NCBI RefSeq assembly: GCF_003627075.1
Contig: NZ_CP032630.1
Span: 434,001 to 498,000, forward strand
DNA: 64,000 bases
Direction of reading: 5' to 3'
From: Protaetiibacter intestinalis
GTDB lineage: Bacteria > Actinomycetota > Actinomycetes > Actinomycetales > Microbacteriaceae
Shown: piece after piece, positions 17,785 to 24,397 of the stretch
Layout of the letters: the number at the start of each line of letters is the position of its first letter
Numbering within the stretch: position 1 is the stretch's first letter
Notes under the pieces: model-generated
Database searches by the model: none
What the model saw: only the letters and a program-made list of their open reading frames with translations
What the model was told of the DNA's origin: nothing
Position numbers and translations under genes: made by a program

Positions 17785-18738
17785 TCAGGCTGCGGCGCTG
17801 ATGCGCTCGAGCTTCGCGGGGTTGAGCAACCAGAACAGTCGCACGATCCCGTCGCCGGATGCGCAGATCGAGAGGATCGTCACCGGTTCACCGTCGGCGA
17901 CGATGGCGATGGCGGGCTCGGAGTTGATCTCGAGCTCGTGCACCTCGATGCCGGCCCAGAACCAGCGCGAGAACGCCGCCACGAACTTGACGACCCGCTC
18001 CCGGCCGATGATCGGGATCCGCGCGGCGTGCACCACGTCTCCGCCGTCCGAGTAGCTCACGACGTCGGATGCGAGCACACGCTCGAGCTCGTCGATGTCG
18101 CCCGAGCGCGCCGCGGCGACGAAGGCGCGCAGCAGCGTGCGATGCTGCGTGACCGGGACCGACCGCCGGCGGCCGGATGCGACATGCTCGCGGGCACGGC
18201 TCACGAGCTTGCGCGTCGCGACCTCGGTGGTGTCGAGGATGCGCGCGATCGCCTCGTACTCGTACCCGAACGCTTCCCGCAGCACGAACGCCGCACGCTC
18301 CGACGGGGAGAGCGCCTCCATGACGACGAGCAGGGCGAACGACAGCGACTCGTTGTGCTCGGCTTCGAGCTCGGGGTTGGCGTCGGTGTCGATGGGCTCG
18401 GGAAGCCACGGTCCGACGTAGGTCTCACGGCGCACGCGCGCCGACTTCAGCACGTTGATCGCCGCCCGCGTGGTCGTCGTGACCAGGAAGGCCTCCGGAT
18501 GCTCGACCTGCTCGCGGTCGTAGTCGTGCCATTTCAGCCAGACGTCCTGCACGACGTCTTCGGCGTCGGAGATGGTGCCGATGACGCGGTACGCGATGCC
18601 GAAGAGTCGCGGGCGAAGCAGTTGGAACCGGCGCGCCACCTCGTCCAGCTCGGTCGGCGCGTGGGGGGTGGTGACCTCGTCTCGGGCACGGCTCAGGTGG
18701 TCGTGTCGGAGCGTGAGGTTCTCGTCATGTGACCGCAT
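17785..18738 (-). CDS. ECF41-family sigma factor, SigJ-like (copy 1)
   Basis: 317 aa from ATG 18738, with GGGAGAGC upstream; a frame from 18798 is longer. Sigma region 2 includes AEDVVQDVWLKW and region 4 includes YEYEAIARILDTTEVATRKLVSRARE. The ECF41-specific linker WLPEPIDT is present. A fused C-terminal SnoaL/NTF2-like domain carries SDGGDVVHAARIPIIG and the ending WLLNPAKL. In this group the C-terminal domain controls the sigma activity in place of a separate anti-sigma factor. It is divergent from marR and lies 174 bp upstream of the hydrolase operon on the same strand. Confidence 0.95.
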   Translation of the reverse strand: MRSHDENLTLRHDHLSRARDEVTTPHAPTELDEVARRFQLLRPRLFGIAYRVIGTISDAEDVVQDVWLKWHDYDREQVEHPEAFLVTTTTRAAINVLKSARVRRETYVGPWLPEPIDTDANPELEAEHNESLSFALLVVMEALSPSERAAFVLREAFGYEYEAIARILDTTEVATRKLVSRAREHVASGRRRSVPVTQHRTLLRAFVAAARSGDIDELERVLASDVVSYSDGGDVVHAARIPIIGRERVVKFVAAFSRWFWAGIEVHELEINSEPAIAIVADGEPVTILSICASGDGIVRLFWLLNPAKLERISAAA

Positions 18739-18833
18739 GTGGAGCTCTCCCTCGTGTGCTCGCCCACACCATACCCCTGTACCACGAGGGCGTGTCAATA
18801 GGTTTCTTTTATTTAGAGTGCTAGGTTTCTCGT
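18739..18833. promoter_or_regulatory. Divergent promoter region, sigma factor / marR, with direct repeat TAGGTTTCT
   Basis: TAGGTTTCT occurs at 18799-18807 and 18822-18830, 23 bp apart (about two helical turns). The second copy ends 3 bp before the marR ATG. On the minus strand TTGACA with TATGGT 19 bp further could be a housekeeping promoter for the sigma gene. This is a plausible MarR autoregulatory site, but MarR boxes are usually inverted repeats. Confidence 0.4.
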
Positions 18834-19280
18834 ATGAGCGACGACACCGGCGGGGCGATCCCCCTCAGCGAGATGGTCTGCTGGAACCTCTACCAGGCAT
18901 CCCGCACGGTGACCGCCGAGTACCGTCGGCTCCTCGAGCCGATCGGCCTCTCCTACCCGCAGTACATCGCGCTCGCGTGCCTCTGGGAGTACGGCGACCA
19001 CACGGTGGGCGGGCTCGCCGAACGCCTCAAGGTCGAGTACGGCACCATCACCCCGCTGCTCAAGCGTCTCGAACACCAGGGCCTCGTGAAGCGCACGCGC
19101 AGCGCCACCGACGAGCGGACGGTCGTGGTGACGTTGACCGACGAGGGGGATGCGCTGCGCCGGCACGCGCCCGACGTCTACGCGGGCATCGTGGAGGCGT
19201 TCGGGTTCACCCCCGAGCGTTCCGCGGAGTCGCTCGCGGTGCTGCGCCAGATCGCCGGGCGCGGCACGCCCACGTCCTGA
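18834..19280 (+). CDS. MarR family transcriptional regulator
   Basis: 148 aa. Winged helix with YPQYIALACLWEYGDHTVGGLAERLKVEYGTITPLLKRLEHQGLVKRTRSATDERTVVVTLT, which includes the recognition helix (GTITPLLKRLE) and the wing DERTVVV. It resembles the OhrR/MarR subgroup, but the N-terminal peroxide-sensing Cys motif is replaced by MVCWNLYQASR with a Cys near residue 15, so redox sensing is possible. It faces the ECF41 gene and precedes the FAD enzyme by 69 bp. Confidence 0.92.
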   Translation: MSDDTGGAIPLSEMVCWNLYQASRTVTAEYRRLLEPIGLSYPQYIALACLWEYGDHTVGGLAERLKVEYGTITPLLKRLEHQGLVKRTRSATDERTVVVTLTDEGDALRRHAPDVYAGIVEAFGFTPERSAESLAVLRQIAGRGTPTS

Positions 19281-19287
19281 CCGCACG

Positions 19288-19314
19288 CGTCACACCTCCC
19301 GCGACAGCACGGTC
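19288..19314 (+). promoter_or_regulatory. ECF41-type promoter P2
   Basis: CGTCACA at 19288-19294, 16-bp spacer, GGTC at 19311-19314 inside CGGTCTCC. It lies 36 bp before the FAD-enzyme ATG, whose ribosome site GGAGGAG is at 19338-19344. Confidence 0.75.
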
Positions 19315-19349
19315 TCCCTTGAGGAGCAACGTGCTCCGGAGGAGTGACC

Positions 19350-21080
19350 ATGCACATGCGCGAGCACCGCATCACCACCAACGTCCTGATCGTCGGCGCC
19401 GGAGGTTCCGGCCTCCGCGCAGCCATCGAGCTCTCCGAGCGATACGTCGACGTGGTCGTGGTCGGGAAGAGACCGCGCATGGACGCCCACACGTCGCTCG
19501 CCGCGGGCGGCATCAACGCCGCCCTCGGCACCATGGACCCGGACGACAGCTGGCAGCAGCACGCTGCGGACACGATCACCGAGAGCTACCTGCTCGCCGA
19601 TCCGCGCACCGTCGTCCATGTGGCCGCGGGAGCCGAGCGGGGGATCCGGGACCTCGAGCGCTACGGCATGAGCTTCGCCCGAGAAGACGACGGCCGCATC
19701 TCGCAGCGGTTCTTCGGCGCGCACACCTACCGACGCACCGCCTTCGCCGGCGACTACACGGGCCTCGAGATCCAGCGCACCCTCGTGCGGCGCGCCGAGG
19801 AGCTCCGCGTGCCGATCCTCGACTCCGTCGACATCACCCGGCTGCTCGTCGACGACGACGTGGTGTTCGGCGCCTACGGCTTCGATCTGCACGACGGGTC
19901 GCGCTACGTGATCTCGGCGGATGCCGTCATCCTCGCGACCGGCGGGCACACGCGGATCTGGCGTCGCACCTCGTCCCGGCGGGACGAGAACACCGGCGAC
20001 TCCTTCCGCCTCGCGGTCGAGGCCGGCGGACGCATCCGCGACGCCGAGCTCGTCCAGTTCCACCCCTCCGGCATCATCGAGCCCGAGAGCGCCGCGGGCA
20101 CCCTCGTGTCGGAGGCGGCGCGCGGTGAGGGTGGGATCCTCCTCAACGCCCTCGGCGAGCGCTTCATGAGCCGCTACGACCCCGAGCGGCTCGAGCTCTC
20201 GACACGCGACCGGGTGGCGCTGGCGGTCTACACGGAGATCAAGGAGGGGCGCGGCACCCCGAAGGGCGGCGTGCTGCTCGACGTCTCGCATCTTCCCCGG
20301 GAGACCATCGAGAAGCGGCTCCCCCGGGTCTACCGGACCCTGCTCGACCTGCAGATGGTCGACATCACGACGACGCCCATCGAGATCGCCCCCACCGCCC
20401 ACTACTCCATGGGCGGCATCTGGGTTCGCCCCGAGGATCACGGCACCGGCATCCACGGGCTCTACGCCGTCGGCGAGGCGTCGAGCGGTCTGCACGGCGC
20501 CAACCGCCTCGGCGGGAACTCGCTCATCGAGCTCCTCGTCTACGGTCGCATCGTCGGCGAGGCGGCGGCCGAGTACTCGGGGGCGCTCGTCGCGCAGCGG
20601 CGGTCGGCCGCCCGGGTCGCCGAGGCGCGTGCCGACGTCGATGCGCTTCTTGAAGCCGACGGACCCGAGAACGTGCGGGTGCTCCAACGGTCGCTCCGCG
20701 AGACCATGACCGAGCACGTCGGCGTCGTGCGCGATGACGTCGGACTGCGGACGGCGTTGCGGGAACTGGACGGCATCGAGGATCGCGCGACGCGGATCGG
20801 CGTGCACCCGGACCTCGCCGGCTTCCAGGACCTGGCACACGCCTACGACCTGCGTTCGTCGCTGGTGGCGGCACGGGCGACCGTCGAGTCGGCCCTCGAG
20901 CGTCGCGAGACCCGCGGCTGCCACAACCGCTCGGACTTCCCCGACCTCGACCCGCGCCTGCAGGTCAACCTGGTCTGGTCGGGCCCGGGGCGTATCGCCC
21001 AGGAACCCGTCGAGCCGATCCCCCACGACGTGCGTGCGCTCATGCGGGACGTGTCGACGGTCGGAAAGCTCGTCGAGTAG
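19350..21080 (+). CDS. FAD-dependent oxidoreductase, SdhA/FrdA/NadB superfamily
   Basis: 576 aa from ATG 19350, with GGAGG seven bases upstream; GTG 19344 is less likely. FAD motif GAGGSGLRAAIE near residue 20, AAGGINAALG, and catalytic-region phrases FHPSGI, RYDPERLELSTRD, PTAHYSMGGIWV and HGANRLGGNSLIELLVYGR. This is the flavoprotein fold of succinate dehydrogenase, fumarate reductase and L-aspartate oxidase. No iron-sulfur or membrane subunit lies nearby, so it probably works as a soluble enzyme, and an aspartate oxidase or fumarate-reductase-like activity is equally possible. It is expressed from an ECF41-type promoter and followed directly by the second ECF41 gene. Confidence 0.88.
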   Translation: MHMREHRITTNVLIVGAGGSGLRAAIELSERYVDVVVVGKRPRMDAHTSLAAGGINAALGTMDPDDSWQQHAADTITESYLLADPRTVVHVAAGAERGIRDLERYGMSFAREDDGRISQRFFGAHTYRRTAFAGDYTGLEIQRTLVRRAEELRVPILDSVDITRLLVDDDVVFGAYGFDLHDGSRYVISADAVILATGGHTRIWRRTSSRRDENTGDSFRLAVEAGGRIRDAELVQFHPSGIIEPESAAGTLVSEAARGEGGILLNALGERFMSRYDPERLELSTRDRVALAVYTEIKEGRGTPKGGVLLDVSHLPRETIEKRLPRVYRTLLDLQMVDITTTPIEIAPTAHYSMGGIWVRPEDHGTGIHGLYAVGEASSGLHGANRLGGNSLIELLVYGRIVGEAAAEYSGALVAQRRSAARVAEARADVDALLEADGPENVRVLQRSLRETMTEHVGVVRDDVGLRTALRELDGIEDRATRIGVHPDLAGFQDLAHAYDLRSSLVAARATVESALERRETRGCHNRSDFPDLDPRLQVNLVWSGPGRIAQEPVEPIPHDVRALMRDVSTVGKLVE

Positions 21081-21104
21081 TTTTCCGACTTTTTTCTCCG
21101 AACC

Positions 21105-21131
21105 CGTCACACAGGCCCCTCGTGCGCGGTC
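21105..21131 (+). promoter_or_regulatory. ECF41-type promoter P3 (sigma autoregulation)
   Basis: CGTCACA at 21105-21111, 16-bp spacer, GGTC at 21128-21131. It lies 44 bp upstream of the second ECF41 sigma gene, so that sigma factor (or its paralogue) probably controls its own transcription. Confidence 0.75.
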
Positions 21132-21175
21132 TCTCTGTTGGGAGCGGTGCGTCACCGCTCCGGAGGGGGCGTGCG

Positions 21176-22054
21176 GTGGAATCCGAACTCGCGACCGCGT
21201 TGGCCGTCTACCAGTCCGCGCGTGGGCGGCTCTTCGGGGTCGCCTACCGGATGCTGGGCAGCGTCGCGGAGGCCGAGGACATCCTCCAGGAGGTGTGGCT
21301 GCGTTGGCAGCGCGTCGATCACGCGACCGTGCAGGAGCCCACCGCGTTCCTCGTCACCATGACGACCAGGCTGGCGATCAACGAGCTGCAGTCGGCTCGG
21401 GTGCGCCGGGAGTCCTACATCGGTCCGTGGCTGCCCGAGCCCGTCGACACCAGCGCCGACCCGACGCTCGGTGCGGAGAGGGCCGAGGCGCTGAGCTTCG
21501 CCGTGCTGCTGATGCTCGAACGACTGACCCCCACCGAGCGGGCCGCGTACGTTCTGCGCGAGGCGTTCGCCTACTCCTACGAGCAGATCTCGTCGGTCGT
21601 CCAGGTGTCGGAGGTCGCCACGCGTCAGCTCGTCAGCCGCGCTCGCAAGCATCTCGCACTGGAGCGGCATCGCGAGGTGCCGAAGGCGGAGCAGCGGCGC
21701 CTGCTCTCCGCATTCGTGACGGCGGCGACCACCGGCGACCTGCGCGACCTCGAGCGGCTGCTCGCCGAGGACGTCGTGTCCTACTCGGACGGGGGCGGCC
21801 TGGTGCGCGCCTCGCGCATCCCCGTGGCGGGTCGCGAGACGGTCGCGAAGTTCGTGCGTGCGTTCCAGTCGCACTTCTGGAACGGCATCGACGTCGTGGA
21901 GGCCGAGGCGAACGGCCAGCCGACCGTCGTCCTCTCACGCGGGGACGACACCATCGCCGTGCTCGCGCTCACGACCGCCTCCGACGGGATCAGGCAACTG
22001 CTGTGGATGATGAATCCGCAGAAGCTCGGGGCCGTGGCGTCCCGTGGTCGATGA
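21176..22054 (+). CDS. ECF41-family sigma factor, SigJ-like (copy 2)
   Basis: 292 aa from GTG 21176, with GGAGGGGG upstream. Region 2 has EAEDILQEVWLRW and region 4 has YEQISSVVQVSEVATRQLVSRARK. The linker is WLPEPVDT. The C-terminal NTF2-like domain has SDGGGLVRASRIPVAGRE and ends WMMNPQKLGAV. All ECF41 hallmarks are present. It overlaps the next small gene by 11 bp, and that gene encodes a separate copy of this regulatory domain. The operon probably continues to the SDR and aldo/keto reductase, although those also have their own promoter. Confidence 0.95.
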   Translation: MESELATALAVYQSARGRLFGVAYRMLGSVAEAEDILQEVWLRWQRVDHATVQEPTAFLVTMTTRLAINELQSARVRRESYIGPWLPEPVDTSADPTLGAERAEALSFAVLLMLERLTPTERAAYVLREAFAYSYEQISSVVQVSEVATRQLVSRARKHLALERHREVPKAEQRRLLSAFVTAATTGDLRDLERLLAEDVVSYSDGGGLVRASRIPVAGRETVAKFVRAFQSHFWNGIDVVEAEANGQPTVVLSRGDDTIAVLALTTASDGIRQLLWMMNPQKLGAVASRGR

Positions 22055-22445
22055 CTCCCCGGCCGCCCGTCTTCGCACCGCCCTCGAATCACGGGATGTT
22101 CCGGCCGTTGCGCAGACCCTGGGGCGGCGGGTGTTGGTGGTGCACGACCACGGCGACAGCTCGAGCGGGATCTTCCGGGGGCGGCGCTCCGCCGCGGCCC
22201 TGATCGGCATCCTCGAGCGCGTCGGGGCGACCGCGGTGCAGCAGTCCGCGGTCAACGGCGAACCGGGCATCGTGCTGCGTGATGCCTGCGGCGATGTGGT
22301 GGGCGTGCTCGCACTCGACCCCGGTCGCCGACGTTTCCGCAGCGTCTGGGTGTGCACGGCGCCGCAGAAGCTGCGCGGCTGGCGGCGCAGCGATCCCGCC
22401 GACGGCGATGTCACATCCGAGGACCCCCCGCTGTCCACTCTGTGA
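22044..22445 (+). CDS. Free-standing ECF41 C-terminal-like (NTF2-like) domain protein
   Basis: 133 aa from GTG 22044, overlapping the sigma-factor stop. It has no sigma region 2 or 4. Its sequence follows the regulatory tail of the sigma factor just upstream: VVHDHGDSSSGIFRGRRSAAALIGIL aligns to VVSYSDGGGLVRASRIPVAGRETV, GEPGIVLRDACGDVVGVLAL to GQPTVVLSRGDDTIAVLAL, and VCTAPQKL to WMMNPQKL. The DGGG motif is degraded to D-S-S-S. I infer a duplicated regulatory domain that could modulate the sigma factor in trans. It has no known function and no signal peptide. Confidence 0.75.
   Translation: MVDDSPAARLRTALESRDVPAVAQTLGRRVLVVHDHGDSSSGIFRGRRSAAALIGILERVGATAVQQSAVNGEPGIVLRDACGDVVGVLALDPGRRRFRSVWVCTAPQKLRGWRRSDPADGDVTSEDPPLSTL
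22409..22435 (+). promoter_or_regulatory. ECF41-type promoter P4
   Basis: TGTCACA at 22409-22415, a perfect match to the reported ECF41 -35, then a 16-bp spacer and TGTC at 22432-22435. It lies inside the 3' end of the preceding small gene and 47 bp before the SDR ATG. Confidence 0.75.
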
Positions 22446-22482
22446 GCGGCCGATCCGCCGGTCGCAGGCGAAAGGGGACACC

Positions 22483-23241
22483 ATGAAGATCGTCGTCATC
22501 GGAGGCAGCGGCCTCATCGGCTCGAAACTGGTCGCGAGGCTGCGCGACGCGGGCCACGAGGCGGTCGCGGCCTCACCGAACACCGGGGTGAACACGATCA
22601 CGGGCGAGGGGGTCGCGGAGGCGCTCGTCGGCGCGAGCGTGGTGATCGACGTCTCGAACTCGCCCTCCTTCGAGGAGCAGGCCGTGCTCGACTTCTTCAC
22701 GACGTCGACTCGCACCCTGCTCGACGCGGCACGGACCGCCGGCGTCAGCCACTACGTGGCCCTCTCGGTGGTGGGCACGCAACGGCTCGACGAGAGCCCC
22801 TACTTCCACGCCAAGATCGCGCAGGAGAAGCTCATCGCCGACGACGGCATCGGGTACACGATCGTCCACGCCACCCAGTTCTTCGAGTTCGTCAGGAGCA
22901 TCGCCGACGCGGCCACCGCCGACGGTGTCGTGCGTCTCTCGCACGTCGGCATCCAGCCGATGGCCGGCGACGACGTCGCGGCGGCGGTCGCCCGGATCTC
23001 GGTGCAGCACCCGAGCAACGGCATCGTCGAGGTGGCGGGCCCCGAGCGGTGGCGTCTCGACGACCTCGTCCGCGTCGGGCTCGAGTACATCGGCGACGGA
23101 CGCGTCGTCATCCCCGACTCGCAGGCGCGGTACTTCGGTGCGCTCCTCGCCGACGACGCCCTGCTCCCCGGACCGGACGCGCAGCTCTCGTCGACGCGCT
23201 ACGAGGAGTGGCTGCCCGACAACCCTCCGCCCGCGCGATGA
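22483..23241 (+). CDS. NmrA-like SDR family NAD(P)-binding protein, paralogue 3
   Basis: 252 aa from ATG 22483 with AAAGGGG upstream. Rossmann motif GGSGLIGSK, then ASPNTGVNTITGEGVAEAL, DFFTTSTRTLLDAARTAGV, SVVGTQRLDESPYFHAK, HATQFFEFVRSIADAA and AGPERWRLDDLV. It is clearly homologous along its whole length to 12976 and 14137. Under ECF41-type promoter P4 and translationally coupled (ATGA) to the aldo/keto reductase, it forms an oxidoreductase/epimerase-like unit such as those reported near ECF41 genes in other bacteria. Confidence 0.92.
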   Translation: MKIVVIGGSGLIGSKLVARLRDAGHEAVAASPNTGVNTITGEGVAEALVGASVVIDVSNSPSFEEQAVLDFFTTSTRTLLDAARTAGVSHYVALSVVGTQRLDESPYFHAKIAQEKLIADDGIGYTIVHATQFFEFVRSIADAATADGVVRLSHVGIQPMAGDDVAAAVARISVQHPSNGIVEVAGPERWRLDDLVRVGLEYIGDGRVVIPDSQARYFGALLADDALLPGPDAQLSSTRYEEWLPDNPPPAR

Positions 23242-24218
23242 GGGGCATCCGCCTGGGAGACGGACTCGAGGTCCCCGCGATCGGCCTCGGGGCGATGGGG
23301 ATGAGCGCCTACTACGGTCCGACCGACGAGCGCGAGGCCGTGGACACCCTGCGCCATGCCCTCGACATCGGCGTGCGTTTCATCGACACCGCGGAGGCGT
23401 ACGGGCCGTTCGAGAACGAGCGACTCATCGGCCGGGCGCTCGGCGGTCGACGCGACGAGGTGATCATCGCCACGAAGGCGTCGGCCGAGATGGATGACGA
23501 CGGCACGATCCACGGGCGCAACGGCACGCCGGAGTACATCCGGCGTGCGTGCGAACGTTCGCTCCGACACCTCGGCATGGACGTGATCGACCTCTACTAC
23601 CTGCACCGCGTCGACCCCGCGGTACCGATCGAGGAGAGCGTCGGCGGGCTCGCGGCGCTCGTCGCCGAGGGGAAGGTGCGTCACATCGGTCTCTCCGAGG
23701 CGTCGGCGCCCACGTTGCGCCGCGCGCAGGCGGTTCATCCGATCGCGGCGGTGCAGTCGGAGTTCTCGCTGTTCGCGCGCGACATGCTCGGCAACGGCGA
23801 GAAGAGCACCGCGGACGAACTGGGGATCGGGGTGGTCGCCTTCTCTCCGCTCGGGCGTGGGGCACTCACCGACCGGATCAGCTCGCTCGAGGCTCTCGCC
23901 GCGGACGACGCCCGCCGGGGACTGCCTCGGTTCCAACCGGAGGCGTTCGCCGCCAACCGTCGACTGGTCGAGCGGGTGCATGAGCTGGCCGCGGCCCACG
24001 ATGCCACGGTCGCTCAGATCGCTCTCGCGTGGGTGCTCGCGCACGGGGTGGTCCCCATCCCCGGAACGCGGAGCCGCGATCGCCTCGACGAGAACGCGGC
24101 GGCCGCCGACCTCGTCCTCAGCGAGACCGAGATCCGCGACCTCACGGACGCGTTCCCCGCGGCGGCGATCGTCGGATCTCGCGACGGGGTCGACGCCCCG
24201 GCGGGAACCGACCGCTGA
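23238..24218 (+). CDS. Aldo/keto reductase
   Basis: 326 aa from ATG 23238 (ATGA overlap with the SDR stop). Catalytic tetrad: Asp in RFIDTAEAYG with Tyr, Lys in VIIATKAS, His in YYLHRVD. The NADPH-binding C-terminus has PIPGTRSRDRLDENAAA. It belongs to the AKR13/YajO-like group that often detoxifies aldehydes with NADPH in the cytoplasm. It is the last gene before the accessory island; GC content and codon use change visibly just after it. Confidence 0.95.
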   Translation: MRGIRLGDGLEVPAIGLGAMGMSAYYGPTDEREAVDTLRHALDIGVRFIDTAEAYGPFENERLIGRALGGRRDEVIIATKASAEMDDDGTIHGRNGTPEYIRRACERSLRHLGMDVIDLYYLHRVDPAVPIEESVGGLAALVAEGKVRHIGLSEASAPTLRRAQAVHPIAAVQSEFSLFARDMLGNGEKSTADELGIGVVAFSPLGRGALTDRISSLEALAADDARRGLPRFQPEAFAANRRLVERVHELAAAHDATVAQIALAWVLAHGVVPIPGTRSRDRLDENAAAADLVLSETEIRDLTDAFPAAAIVGSRDGVDAPAGTDR

Positions 24219-24397
24219 TCAAGCGAGGGATTCCCCGAACCCGGTGGTCGCCCGTAGAAATGGGGGCACCGCCACGCGAAACCTGCAACCTATTTACAGG
24301 CTAAGCAACGCGACAGTACAGGACCACAATAATCCCAGGTCAGAACCGTCCTGCAGGTGTGCAGCCGTAGAACGGCCCCAGTCCATATGCTCAGCAC
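24219..24397. other. Island boundary gap
   Basis: 179 bp without an ORF of note and AT-richer than the left side. It should hold the helicase promoter. There is no tRNA or clear direct repeat that would mark an integrase-type attachment site. Confidence 0.4.

Noticed and set aside
24219..24397. Possible attachment site or tRNA at the left edge of the island
   Set aside because: No cloverleaf and no matching direct repeat found at the right side of the accessory region; no integrase gene in the window.
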